Below are positions 31,868 through 43,568 of a DNA stretch of 64,000 nucleotides, piece by piece. The first letter of the stretch is position 1. Every line of letters begins with the position of its first letter. Origin of the DNA: Arachis hypogaea (taxonomy: Eukaryota; Streptophyta; Magnoliopsida; Fabales; Fabaceae); contig NC_092042.1 in NCBI RefSeq assembly GCF_003086295.3, positions 40,471,419 to 40,535,418 on the forward strand, read 5' to 3'. The notes below the pieces were generated by a model. The model saw only the letters and a list, made by a program, of their open reading frames with translations. It made no database searches and was not told the origin of the DNA. Position numbers and translations under genes: made by a program.

Positions 31868-34715
31868 CTAGAATGTCCAGTGCATGAGGAAGGAGTGGCT
31901 AACAACAATGCCCAACCTACTAGGAGGGTGTTGGCATCTTACACCATCCCTAATCCTAGACACTATGGAAGCAGCATCCTCACCCCAAATGTTCATGCAA
32001 ATGACTTCGAGTTGAAGTTTTAACTCATCACTTTGGTGCAAAACAATTGTGCTTATAAAGGAGGCCCTCCTGAAGACCCCAACCAACATTTGTCTCTTTT
32101 CTTAAGGATCTGTGAAACTGTAAAGACAAATGGGGTACATCCTGACATCTACAAGTTACTTCTATTCCCATTCTCCTTGAGGGGCAATGCGTCCCAATGG
32201 CTGAAAACCTTTCCCAAGGAGAGCATCAACAATTGGGATGACTTGGTGAGAAAATTCCTAGCCAAGTTTTCCCCTCCTCAAAGGATCATTAAGCTGAAAA
32301 CAGAGGTGCAAACCTTCACACAAATAGAGGAAGAGTCACTCTATGAGGTATGGGAAAGATACATGGCCCTGATAAGGAGATGTCCACCAGAGATGTTCAT
32401 TGAGGTCTTTCTCCAAAGGCAAGAAAAGCATTAGACTACTCCTCAGGAGGTTCACTCCAGAGGATGAAAACTGCTCAAGAAGCACAAGACCTCATCGATA
32501 TGGTGGCCAATAATCAATATTTCTATTCTTCTGAAAGGCACCATAACACAACTCCAAAGAGGGGAGTGATGGAACTTGAAGGAGTAAATGTAATTCCAGC
32601 CCAAAACAAGCAGATGCACCAACAAATTCAGCACCAAATGGAGATGATGGCCAAGAGAATTGATGGACTGCAACTTGCTGCAGTAAGCACACAAGGCCGA
32701 TCTCAAGTCTCATATGGATGAAATCAATCTAGGAAAGACTTTGAGTGATTCAATTATGAATAATAAGTTCCTGAGCAGGTGCAATACATGAACAACACAC
32801 CAAGTTTGTTCCAACATGACTTCCATGGTGATGCTTAGAATCCATCTTGGAGGAATCATCCCAACTTGAGGTGGGGTAACAACCAGAATCAAGTATAAAG
32901 GAACCTCAATTCTAACAGCTTCTGCAAGACAAACAAGCACAACCAATCCCCTACTAACAACAACCAATACACAAAACCACAAAACACATACCTTCAACCC
33001 CATAACACTTCACAATTTCCCCAGAACAACTTCTCTTCACCACTATTTAACTCACAAAACACCTCTTCCAACATCTCAAATAACTTCCATCAGCAACCAT
33101 CACATCCCATTCAACCATAGCCAAACCCAGACTCTCAAAGAATCTCTAACTTAGAAATGTTAATGGAGAAACTCATCAAAACTCAAGAGATGGCCAGACA
33201 AGATCAGAAAGCAGCAAGGAAGGATCAAGCCCTGACAAGAAAAAACCAAGAGGCATCAATCAGAAATCTTGAAGGACACATGGGACAAATGGCTAAAAAA
33301 ATCGCAGAGATGGGTGAGAAGCAAGCAAATACTTTCCCTGGTGACACAGAAGACAACCCAAAGGACAAAGAAAAAGCTATAAAATGAGAGGAGTGCAAAG
33401 CAATGACATTGAAGAGTGGGAAGACCATGGGAAAAGAAGTCACTATTAAGGAAGAACACCACAGAAAAGTTTCAAAGGAGAAGATAGAGAAGAGAAATGA
33501 GGAGGATCATAAGACTGAAGACTCACAAATGTCAAAGTAAGACAAGTACATCCTTGAACCACAGCCACAAGAGAAGAAGAAAGAGGTGAAGCCATATGTT
33601 CCCAAACTTCCATATCCTCAAAAGTTCAATGAAGAAAACAAGGAGAAGCAGTACTCTAAATTCTTGGAGATATTCAAGACACTCCACATCAATATTCCTT
33701 TCATAGAAGCACTTGAACAGATGCCATTATATGCCAAGTTTATGAAGGAAGTGTTAACAAAAAAAAGGCCTTTAAAAGAAGGACAAATTGTTGAGATGAC
33801 AATGGAGTGTAGTGCTGTGTTCCAAAGAGGTCTACCAGTGAAGAAAGATGATCCTGGGAGCTTTCATATCCCTTGCACCATAGGGAACAAAACAATTGAG
33901 AAGTCATTCTGTGACCTTGGTGTAAGCATAAACTTGATGCCTCTATCTCTCATGAGAAAACTCCAAATTCTTGAACTGAAATCCACTCGGATAGCTCTCC
34001 AAATGGCTAACAAATCCATTAAGCAAGCACTTGGAGTTGTGGAGAAAGTGTTAGTAAAAGTAGGAAAAAATTTTCCCCAGCTGACTTTGTCATGTTAGAT
34101 ATGGAGGAGGACTCTGACACTCCCAACATTCTGGGGAGGCCCTTCTTAGCTACGGGCAGAGCTTTAATAGATGTTGAAAGAGAGGAATTGTTGCTAAGAG
34201 TGCATGATGAGCACCTAACATTTCATGTCTTCAAGACCCTACATGGGCCCACTCAAGAAGAAGAATATATGAAGGTTAAGGCCAGATATCAGAGCTTGAA
34301 GGAGGCATTCAATGAGTTAACTCCAAAGCTTCTAAACCCATGCTTGAAAGAAGCAGAAATGGTGCAACAGGCCAAAGAAATCAAGGAGGAACTAGAACCA
34401 AAATCCCCATATGAGACCCTCAACAAGAGCTTTCCAGATATTGAGCCACCAAAGCATGAATTACCCCTTGAGAAAGAGAAGAGGAAGATGCCAAGAGGGT
34501 GGAGAAACAAAAAGATCCCAACTAAAGGCTTCTCACCAAGGGATAAAGTGATGTTAAACTACCAACCAATGAAAATGTCTCCACACTTGTCTGAATACTA
34601 TACTGTGAACTGGATCCTTTCACTTGAAAACCTAGAGATCATCAAAGAGGATACTGGAAGGAAGTTCACAGTAAGAGGAGACAGACTGAGGCACTATGAT
34701 TTTCAGCCTCCATGA
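31868..34715 (+). pseudogene. Gag-protease / integrase-tail pseudogene, copy B1
   Basis: An Athila-type gag: SSILTP-VHANDFELK, then EDPNQHLSLFLRICETVK and WLKTFPKESINNWDDLV (32050-32270). A stop interrupts it near 32022 and an out-of-frame deletion near 32400. The gag C-terminus (32464-33120, Asn/Gln-rich with several stops) and a coiled coil (33157-33387) follow. The protease part is 33586-34098 with CDLGVSINLMPLSL. A one-base change near 34065 shifts to 34092-34715, which holds LDMEED-ILGRPFLATGRALIDVE and LTFHVFKTLH. It then goes straight to PRGWRNKKIPTKGFSP-DKVML and TGRKFTVRGDRLRHY, which resembles an integrase C-terminal tail. No reverse transcriptase, RNase H or integrase catalytic motif lies between. 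It is broken and not functional, but the junction is the same as in the other two copies. Confidence 0.8.
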
Positions 34716-34740
34716 TCAAGGGACAAAACGTCAAGCTAAT

Positions 34741-34776
34741 GACGTTAAAAAAGTGCTTGTTGGGAGGCAACCCAAC
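34741..34776 (+). promoter_or_regulatory. Conserved RNA hairpin downstream of the gag-protease gene
   Basis: GTTGGG (34759-34764), loop AGGCAA, CCCAAC (34771-34776): a perfect 6-bp stem, 26 bp past the stop codon region, preceded by GACGTTAAA-AAGTGCTT. Homologous hairpins follow ORF1 at 43284-43301, 57979-57996 and 50312-50329. The second base pair is T-A here and G-C there. Role unknown. Confidence 0.75.
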
Positions 34777-34933
34777 TAGAGGTAACTCTCTCTTTTTAAG
34801 TTGTTTCAATAAAAGAGTTAAGTAGATTTCTCGGTATTGCAAGGAGCTAAGTTTGGTTTTGCTCACCAAAGTGTTTCAAGGGTGAATGTGTGATGCAAAG
34901 TTTGGTGTTCCACCACATATTTCACTGAAACAC

Positions 34934-36899
34934 TGATGCCAGGGCATCTTGGCTAGTTTCACAAGCCATTTTTTTGTATGTTTTAGGTTAGTTTCATGCA
35001 TTTTCTTAGGCAATAAACAAGAATTTGGTTGAATATGCATTCATACCTTCATTCAAGAAAACATTGTGAATTATGAATAATTTCATGAGAATAGTGCAAG
35101 GAATGAATGATATAATAAATGATGCACCATCTCATGATCAAGAGCAAGACTTTGATGCACTTTGTTTGATTGATTTCAGGTAAGAAGAAGCACAGAAGAG
35201 CCATGTTAGTGGCCACATTAGTGGTACTAACGTGGCCATTAACGTGGAAGAGGAGAAAGCTTGCAACGTCAGTGGTGAAGTTAGCACCACTAACGTGTTC
35301 GAAGGCCAATTAAGCCCACGTTAGTGGCCCCGTTAGTGCCACTAATGTGGGCACTAATGTGGAAGAATGAAGAATCAAGATGTTAGTGGCGAAGTTAACA
35401 CCACTAACATGAGGAATGGCCAAAGAAGCCCACGTTAGTGCCACTATCGTTGGCAATAACATGGACAAAGGGAGAGTTTGCAATGTTAGTGGTGAAGTTA
35501 GCACCACTAACGTGTTCGAGCCAAGGTATACCCATGTTAATGCCACTAACGTGGGCCACTAACGTGGAGGAAATGGTGCTTTGGATGTAAATAGTGAAGT
35601 TAATACTGTTAACGTGACCAAGTTTAGGAAAGGCTACGTTAATGGCCACGTTAGTGCCACTAACGGTGGAGTTAACATGACTCAAGGGGGTTGGGGACGT
35701 TAGTGACCAAGTTAGTGTCACTAACGTCTTTGAACCAAGAATTTACACTTGACGTTAACCACACTAACGGCCTGACTAATGTGAAAGCCACCTAATTCAA
35801 ACTCTCCCAGCAAGATGAGCAAAGCCCACTGAGCTTTTAATTGCTTCAACTGAGGTTAAACGCCTACATCCAGAGACTTACAAACTTAATTGAAGATCAA
35901 AGAAGCAGTATATATAGGGATAGTTTTGAACTCAAAAGGCAGATTGGGACCTGGGGAATCAAGGATAGTAAACATTCTGTATTTACTTTTTTTCGTGATT
36001 CAGTTTTACCTTCAATGCAATTTACCTTTCCATTTTCCATTCCCAAAGCTATGAAAAACTAAACCCCTCTTCATTGGGTTAGGGATCTCTGTTGTAATAC
36101 AATGGATCAATAATAGTTCTTATTCTTCTTCTTCTTTCCATTCTCTTTGATTTACTTGAAAAATTTCGCTCTTCATCTAATTGAGCAATTGTCTCAGAAG
36201 AGAAATTGCTCATACTTGGGTTGCCTCTAAACCTTGGAAGAGGAATGAAGAAATCATGCTAGAAATGCTTTCTCATGTTGGACTAGATTGGAGGTTGGAT
36301 GGATATAGTGACATATAATCCTACTAATACTTTGATCTAGAAAAACATGTGGTATAATCAGTGATCGTACTTCATCTTTTCCCGTGAGCAATTATATCAA
36401 GGAATTGGGCAATTGTTCAAGCTTAGAGATATTGAATTGCCAAGGAATTGGGATTCAATCAGCTAAGATTTCTAAGAGATCAATGAGTTTCATGGATTAA
36501 GGTAGAGATGGGAATGAACTTGATCCGGAGAATGCAACATCTCCTGAGCCTAATGAGCTTCCCTACTCCTGTCTCCCCATTCTCTATATTCCACTGTTTA
36601 CATTTATGTTCATCATCCCCAATCCCATTTAAGTTTCTGCAATTTACTTTCTGTCCTTTACATTCTGCCATTTACTTTCCGTTATTTACATTCCGTGCTA
36701 TTTACGTTTCCCGCCATTTAAATTTATACAAATCCCACTCAATTCTGTTTAATTTCAACTAGAACACTCCTCTGATTAAAGTTGCTCAACCAATCAATCT
36801 CTGTGGGATTCGACCTAACTCTACTGTGAGTTTTTACTTGATGACAATTCGGTATACTTTCTGAAGAAAATTTGTAGTGTTACAGATTTTCGTGCATCA
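34934..36899 (+). repeat. LTR B2 (followed by its own primer-binding site)
   Basis: 1966 bp, TGATGCCAGGGCATCTTGGC...CGTGCATCA. It abuts the 3' side of copy B1's internal region on the left and a primer-binding site on the right, so it serves as a 5' LTR for copy B2. Array 35190-35790; TATATATA at 35909-35916; U5 core GTGGGATTCGACC near 36803. Confidence 0.8.
35190..35790 (+). repeat. Hairpin array, word ACGTTAGTGGC/GCCACTAACGT
   Basis: More than ten copies of CACGTTAGTGGC, GTTAGTGCCACTAACGTG and close variants in alternating orientation, forming potential stems. It begins 256 bp from the LTR start and ends about 120 bp before the TATA-like box. The word differs from the LTR B1 word although the two LTRs are related. 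Confidence 0.85.
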
Positions 36900-36905
36900 A
36901 GTTTA

Positions 36906-36923
36906 TGGCGCCGTTGTCGGAAC
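36906..36923 (+). other. Primer-binding site, degenerate tRNA-Asp type
   Basis: TGGCGCCGTTGTCGGAAC, matching the tRNA-Asp complement over the first 11 bases and then diverging. Confidence 0.7.
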
Positions 36924-37127
36924 TGATTTTGCATTGACAATGATTAAATTTGAGGATAACTAGGTTGAACATTTTCTTTTCTTTTGTTGATTTGTTTTGT
37001 TTCAGCTAATTTTACTTTCATTATCAGCAATTTTACTTGTTTTCATTATGTATTTACATTTTCTTATACTAATCCATGAACTGTTTGATAAATTGCACCA
37101 TTCGACCTAACCACAATCTTAACAATA

Positions 37128-40041
37128 GTGATTCCTTCACTTGCTTTTGCTTGTTTGTTTGCTGAGTGTATAACAGGTAGAAGAAGAGGAGCTTCAACCC
37201 TTTTTAAATCTGAACCTGAGAGGACCCTCCTTAGACTAAGGAGGGAAGCAAAAGGGAAAAGGGTTATTGGTTCTGAAAAAGAAAAGGAGGACCTGGATAT
37301 AAACATGGCTGATGATATGAATAACCATTATGAGGAAGAGGTACACAACCATGTTCAAGAAGGTGCTAGTAATCATGCTGGGCAGAAGAGAAGAGTTTTA
37401 GGCTCTTTCATCAACCCAAACCCAGGGAATTGTGAAAGTAGCATCTTAAAACCAACTATTCATGCCAACAACTTTGAGCTAAAACCTCATCTCATCACCC
37501 TTGTTCAAAATAATTGCTCATTTGGAGGAAGTGCCCAAGAGGATCCCAACCAACATCTAACCACATTCTTGAGAATATGTGACACTGTGAAGGTCAATGG
37601 TGTGCATCCTGACACCTATAGATTGCTTTTTTTGTTCCCCTTTTCTCTTAGGAACAAGGCATCTAAGTGGCTAGAGTCCTTTCCTAAGGAGAGTCTTACG
37701 ACCTGGGATGATGCTGTTAACAAGTTTCTAACAAAGTTTTACCCCCCACAGAGGATAATCAAGTTGATAATGGAGGTGGAAACCTTCAGGCAACTGGATG
37801 GAGAAACTTTGTATGAAGCCTGGGAAAGATACAAGGAGCTAACAAGGACATGTTCACCTAATATGTTCAACGAATGGGTGCAGCTGCATATTTTCTATGA
37901 AGGTCTTTCTAGGAAAGCAAAGAAGGCCCTAAACCACTCCTCAGGAGGCTCTCTCAATACTAAAAAGACCATATAAGAGGCCGTTGATATCATTGAAACA
38001 GTGGCTAATAATGAATACTTCTATGCCTCTGATAGGAGCACCAACAGAGGGGTGAAAGGGTTGAGTCACATGGATGCATTGCTAGCTTAAAACAAGTTAA
38101 TTACCAAATAACTGGCCAACCTCACCAAATAGATGGAGAAGAACCAAGTTGCAGCAGTCAATACTCAACCACCAGCTCAAGAAGGGGTGAATGCAGAGGA
38201 AGGAGGTGATTAGGAGCAAGCCAATTATATTGGAAACTCATTAAGGCAACCCTATGAACTACACCCCAAAATCTATAATCCGGGTTGGAAGAACAACCCA
38301 AACTTTGGGTGGAAAAACCAGCAAAACTAGAACCTAGATCATAGACCTCAAAACTCCAACCATTAAAACAATTCCACTTACCAACACTCCAACCAAAGAC
38401 CATATCAAGCCCCACACAACAACTCCTTCCAGCCTCCATATCAAGCACAAAATAGCCATCCTCAACCTACAAATCCCAATCTACCATCACCACATGAGGA
38501 TAGAATTTCCTGGATTGAAGCCTTGCTTGAAAATCTTTGCAATGAGTTTCAAGACAACAAGGCATTCAAGGATAAAGTTAGGTCTAATATGAAGAACCAA
38601 GGAGACGCCATAAAGAAGCTTGAATCTCAAGAAGGATAACTTTCTCAACAAATCCCTAAATCCACTGATAGTTTTCCAAGTGACACTAAGAAGAATCCAA
38701 GAGGAGAAACAAAGAATGTGAGATGGGAAGAGTGCAAGGCAATCACTCTAAGAAGTGAAGAGACTTTGGAGGAAGAAACTAGCAGGCCATCGGAGCATAC
38801 CCAAGGAGTTCCAAAGGAAAAATTGGAAGAGATAGAACAAAGAATTGACCATTCAGAAAGGAAGGAGCCAATGGAGAAGGAAATCCTGAAACCTTATATG
38901 CCAAAAGCACCATTCCCTCAGAGACTCAGGAGTGGTGAAAAAGAGAAGACGTATTCTAGGTTCCTGGATAAATTTACGTCTCTTTATGTTATCATTCCCT
39001 TTATTGAATCCCTCCAACAGATGCCTTCATATATTAAATGCATGAAGGAGTTGCTAACCAAGAAGAGTACCTTGAAGGATGGACAAACAATAGTGATGAC
39101 TAAAGAGAGCACTGCTCTCATCAAGAAAGATTTGCCTACAAAGAAGAAGGATCCAGGGAGTTTTCACATCCCTTGTGCTATAAGGGATACAATGATTGAA
39201 AGAGAGTTTTATGATCTGGGAGCAAGCATAAATCTAATGCCTCTGTCTCTTATGAGGAAGCTGCAAATCAATGAGTTAAAACCCATAAATGTAACCCTCT
39301 AATTGGCTGATAAGGTCTAGAAACAAGCACTAGGAGTGGTTGAAAATGTGCTGGTGAAGGTAGGGAGGTACTTCCTCCCTATAGACTTTGTTGTTCTGGA
39401 GATGGAAGAAAGCTATCTTCATCCAATCATTCTAGGGAAACCGTTCTTAGCCACAGTCAGAGCACTCATAGATGTTGAGTAAGGGAAGTTGATATTTATG
39501 AATACATGATGAACAACTCACCTTTCATGTCTTCAATCCCTCACATGAACCTTAACAAGAGAACAAAGACCTGAAGGATGATCACAAGGAGCCATCCTTG
39601 GAGGAAATCGACAGTGAATCACAAGTAAAGTCTCTGAAGACCCCCTTGGTGGAAAAATGAGAAGTCCAAGTAATACAACAATCAAAGAAGTCCAAGAAGG
39701 AGCTGAGACCTCAAGATTCAAAAGAGACAATCAACAAGGACCCTCCTGACATGAGAATTACTGAAGCACCACTTGAAGGAAAGAAGAAAATTGGGAAGAA
39801 GGTGCCAAGAGGATGGAAAAATAAGAAGATCCCTACAGAGGACTTTTCTCCAAGAGATAGGGTGATATCAATCCACCAGCCTCTAATCCCGCCTCATTTT
39901 CCAGCCATTCTATCTCAGCTGTCTCCAGTATACACAATCAATAGAATTCTATCCTTAGAGCATGTAGAGATTCTTAAAGAAGCAAGCAGAGACAGATTCA
40001 CTATGAGAGGAGAAGACCTGAGACATTACCAACCACCCTGA
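37128..40041 (+). pseudogene. Gag-protease / integrase-tail pseudogene, copy B2
   Basis: A longer open 5' part (37128-37976, 282 codons): an SEPERTL-RLRREAKGKR N-terminus typical of Athila gag, SSILKPTIHANNFELKPHL, EDPNQHLTTFLRICDTVK, WLESFPKESLTTWDD and WVQLHIFYEGLS. Then come a Gln/Asn-rich gag C-terminus with several stops (37977-38717) and protease at 38718-39302 with YDLGASINLMPLSL. More stops follow to about 39660, then PRGWKNKKIPTEDFSPRD-VI, YTINRILSLEHVEIL and FTMRGEDLRHY (39790-40038). Reverse transcriptase, RNase H and the integrase core are missing at the same place as in copies C and B1. Several stops sit where copy B1 has a Gln codon (for example 38087). Confidence 0.8.
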
Positions 40042-40235
40042 CAAAGGCCAACCGTCAAACTAATGACGTTAAACAAGCGCTTCATTCTCCCCATGCTTTA
40101 TATCCTTTTTTATTATGTCTTGATAGTAGTTAATAAAGTAGTACTCATGGAGATGAATTCAAAAATTGACAAGCACTTTAAGTAAATTCTTGTGTTGAAC
40201 ACAAAGTGGACAACAAGTTTGGTGTTGTGACACAC
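40042..40235 (+). other. 3' flank of copy B2, hairpin lost
   Basis: It keeps CTAATGACGTTAAACAAGCGCTT, as after copy B1, but the GTTGGGAGGCAACCCAAC hairpin is gone. It ends in AAGTTTGGTGTTGTGACACAC directly at LTR A1. Confidence 0.6.
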
Positions 40236-41735
40236 TGATGAGTCCATATTTGATGATATATTTTGGCAAGATTTAGATGGATTTCATCACATAAACTCGC
40301 ACTTAAGCACCGAAATAGCATACTTTTGTGTTTTGTCCCTAATTTGATCTTAAATGTGAAAACATGCGTTTTTGTGCTTAAATTGAGCGATTTAATTTCA
40401 CTTTTATGTCATTCGATGCCGTGATATGTTTTGTGAGTGATTTTAGGTCATTGAGGCAAGATTGGCTAAGCAAAAATGGAAGAAAGAATGTACAAGAGAG
40501 AAAACATAAAGAAAACAAGGAAAAGCACACACAGCTAAGTATGCGTGCGCACAAGAAGAAATTTGCATGTGTGTGTGTGCACAAGCACCTGTGTGTACGT
40601 ACAGGTCAATATTCAGTGAATTAGTAGTATAGGATATCATCATATATAAAGAAGGAACCATTATTAGGTTTTAGATTAAGTTTTATTAGGTAGAAGTAGT
40701 ATAGGAAGCTTTCAAAGGAGTAGGAGTAGTGTAGATAGTAGAATTCTCTCTTAGGGTTACATTTCTATTTCTATTTTAGCATTTTATAGCAAGCTTTGAT
40801 TTTAGATTTAGTTTCTTTAATTGTAAGTACTCTCAATTTCTCTTTAATTACATTGTCTTTATTTTCATTTTCTATTGGTTCAAGTTACTTTGTTTATATT
40901 TGCAATTTTGAGTTACTTGAAGTTTTGATTGATGAATTTAATTTTTCATGTTTTTTTATGTTTGTTTAGATGTTTATTGTTGATTTTGTGAATAGTTGGT
41001 TATAGTTTTCTATTTTCCCTTGCAATTTCCTATGTTTTGGTTTTATGCACACAAGGTGTTTGTGAAAATGCCAATTCTAGATTTTGAGTAGATTTTTCAA
41101 CCTTTGCCTGGGGATTTAAGTTCCTAGGATACTAGAGTCATAATGTCCGATGTTTAGTGATAATTCTTGGGTAGTTAGTTGACTCTTGTTTCCATTGACG
41201 CTAACTTTTTATTAACTAGTTTGGTAAGTTAGCTAGGACTTATGGATTAAGGTCAATTATGCTTGCTTGACTTACTCCTCGATGTTAGGGGTAGACTAAG
41301 TGAGACTAAATCATCATAATTATCATAGTTGTAGTTATGGCGATGATAGGATTTCTTGGATTCTCATTCCCAAGTCAAGGATCTTTTATGCATATCTTAG
41401 CATTTTCACTAGTTTTTATTTTATCTTCCCTTTTACTTGCATTAATCCCAATTTCGCTCATTCCTTAGTTCTTTTATTTCTTAAGTTCTTTTAATATTTT
41501 GTTCTTTCACTCCAAAACCCCCCTTTTTACCTTCACAACCAAAAGATTAACACTTCAATTGTATTCCTAGGGAGAACGACCCAAGGTTGAATTACTCTTG
41601 ATCTCGGTTTATGTTTTGAATTTGAATATCATCTAAACTTTGATGTTGAGAGTTGGTTGTTGATTTGGCTATATTGGCAACGAAGAGATTCTTATTTTGA
41701 GAAATTCCAAATCGACACCAATCCATCTCTTATCA
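40236..41735 (+). repeat. LTR A1
   Basis: 1500 bp, TGATGAGTCCATATTTGATG...CTTATCA. Array 40525-40608; TATATAAA at 40643-40650; a GGGAGAACGACCC U5 core near 41570. Clearly the same family as LTR A2 at 56005 but well diverged from it. Confidence 0.85.
40525..40608 (+). repeat. Word array TGCGTGCGCACA in LTR A1
   Basis: TATGCGTGCGCACAAG, GTGTGTGTGCACAAGC and GTGTGTACGTACAGG. It is shorter than the array of LTR A2, which has an extra TCTGTGCGCACAAG unit. It is 289-372 bp from the LTR start and about 35 bp upstream of the TATA-like box. Confidence 0.75.
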
Positions 41736-41739
41736 AATT

Positions 41740-41757
41740 TGGCACCGTTACCGGGGA
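41740..41757 (+). other. Primer-binding site of element A
   Basis: TGGCACCGTTACCGGGGA: two G-to-A or C-to-A type differences from the tRNA-Asp complement, 4 bp after LTR A1. Confidence 0.8.
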
Positions 41758-41959
41758 ATGCAATTGGTGTTATATCCTAGGTTGTTGTAAATATGTTGAT
41801 AGTCTAAATAGCTTGCTCTTTGATTATTTGGTTATTTTTGCTAATATTTAGGTGTTTGCTTTTCTTGTTTTATTGATGTCTATTGCTTTTATTTTCTGTT
41901 TTCTTTTTGAGTTATCACCCTTGTTGCTTGGAGTTTGGTTGTGAATTGTCTTGTAGGGT

Positions 41960-43233
41960 ATGATGAATTCAAATTGGGATTGCATCAAGGAGTGGGAGAA
42001 GCGATGGAGGGAGGAGCAATCTTTCCCATACTACAACGAGCCAAATCCTCCCCCAAGCCCTCCCCAATGTGCATATCAATTCCAAAGCTATGAAGGATAC
42101 CACATACTCAACCTTCAACCACCAAACCTTCAAGCACCATACCATAAACCTACATGGAATCAAAATGTCCGTACACCTTGTTACCAACCATATGAAACAT
42201 TAACCCCTTATTCACCACCTCAATATCCCCACGCACATAACACACCTTCTAACTACACAACCTTTCTCCCGACCTTTAAACCTTCTCTTTCCCCTAAAAG
42301 TGAAGTTTTCAAACCCTTACCCCAAGAACAACAAGACCTTCAAGCATTCTTCCAAGAGCAAGAAGGGTTCCGAAGGAAGCAAGGGAAGTTCATGGCCACC
42401 ATCGCCGAAGCGGTGAACCGCTTGACCTTACTACGCTCAAGCAATCAAGACATTCCCCTTGAGAAATGTGTAGTAGCCATGAAGGAGTGTAGTAAGGAGG
42501 AGAGCATGGGGCCTAAAAGGGAAGAAGAAGAGCTAGGACAAGAATTGCAAAAAGAGGAGGAAGGTAAAACTAGTGAACCACAAGTGGTAAATGGAGAATT
42601 ATTGGAAATTGATCAAGAGGATTCCATCATTCAATATTTTTTGTCCAACTTGGTTAATCCCTTCAATGACCTTTATGAACCTCCCTTGTTTGAATTTGAA
42701 GGAGATGTTGATATGGATTTCACACGACCTCTGATTTTTTTTTGAATGATGGTGAGGAAGAGGTAGACACCCAAGAAATGGAGGTATTTATGCAAGAGCG
42801 AATTGAGTGGGTCAAGATTTCTCCAACAAGTTTTCTAGGCCCACATCAATATGCCGTCTTGAAAACAGATTATCAACTTAGGGTGCTTCTTAGAGTGTTA
42901 AGTAGTGAAGGGTCAGATATTGGTAACCAAAGGGATTCAAAGCATAAATGGTGCAAGGCACAATTGAGAAGATTCCAAAGTTTATTTGGGTACTTCAAAG
43001 GTGATCCAAGAGGTAGCTCATTTAAGTGCAACAATGAAAATCAACAAGAGGATGATGGAGAAACCAAAGTATGGGATTCGGGCATACACCTATACAACCA
43101 ACAATTTTGGATCCCGAATTTTTGTTTGAGGTTGCTTGAGAGTTTAATGTACTTCATTTGGGATCCCGAAGGATTTTGGAAGAGCAAGCATGGTTGGCAA
43201 CTCAAGGATGGATGGAAGCACAACCCTCCTTGA
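41960..43233 (+). pseudogene. ORF1 of element A (unknown function), one frameshift
   Basis: From the ATG at 41960 (preceded by a splice-acceptor-like TGTCTTGTAG) 261 codons run to a stop at 42745. The frame then continues in 42742-43233 after a slip in a nine-T run at 42735-42743. Otherwise it is open. N-terminus: WDCIKEWEKRW, then Pro/Tyr/Gln-rich to about residue 130; a short coiled-coil-like helix (about 130-160); an acidic Glu/Lys-rich middle with DVDMDFTRP; and a Trp-rich C-terminal domain with VLKTDYQLRVLLRVL, SKHKWCKAQL, WDSGIHL and FIWDPEGFWKSKHGW...KHNPP. The C-terminal motifs recur at 50379-51102 and 57729-57929 and the middle at 1-593. No known enzyme signature. About 420 residues if joined. 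The gene sits where gag would be. Confidence 0.75.
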
Positions 43234-43283
43234 TGTCATCTCCAACCAAATGTCCAACTTGAGGACTTTAAACCAAAGTGGTA

Positions 43284-43301
43284 GGTGGGAGACACTCCAC
43301 C
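43284..43301 (+). promoter_or_regulatory. Conserved RNA hairpin downstream of ORF1 (element A)
   Basis: GGTGGG, loop AGACAC, TCCACC: a 6-bp stem with one G-T wobble, about 50 bp after the ORF1 stop, preceded by GACTTTAAACCAAAGTGGTA. Homologous to 34759-34776, 50312-50329 (minus) and 57979-57996. Confidence 0.75.
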
Positions 43302-43499
43302 ATGATAATATCCTTCTAACTTTCTCTCTTTTAGCTTTTATTTCTTGAATAATTGGTTATTTTGCTTTGTTGGTTAGTTGCATTTTGATGTTTGTTAGGT
43401 TATATTAGTGGAATACATGTTTTTGGAGTATTGGCATGTTTTGAGGCTTGAAAACCTGTTTTGGATATCATGATTGGTGCCTTGGAGGCATAATTTTGG

Positions 43500-43563
43500 T
43501 TGCGGGAACAGAGTCCTGTGCGGACGCATAGCCTTGTGCGCGAGCACAACCCTGTGCGCGAGC
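43500..43563 (+). repeat. Internal word array of element A, left part
   Basis: TGTGCGGACGCATAG, TTGTGCGCGAGCACAA and CTGTGCGCGAGCACAG units. It continues at 51108 beyond the nested element, which landed inside the array. Confidence 0.8.
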
Positions 43564-43568
43564 ACAGC

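Noticed and set aside
32710..33003. Minus-strand frame opposite the gag C-terminus
   Set aside because: It is the antisense of the Gln/Asn-rich gag region, which reads correctly on the plus strand with C-to-T stops.
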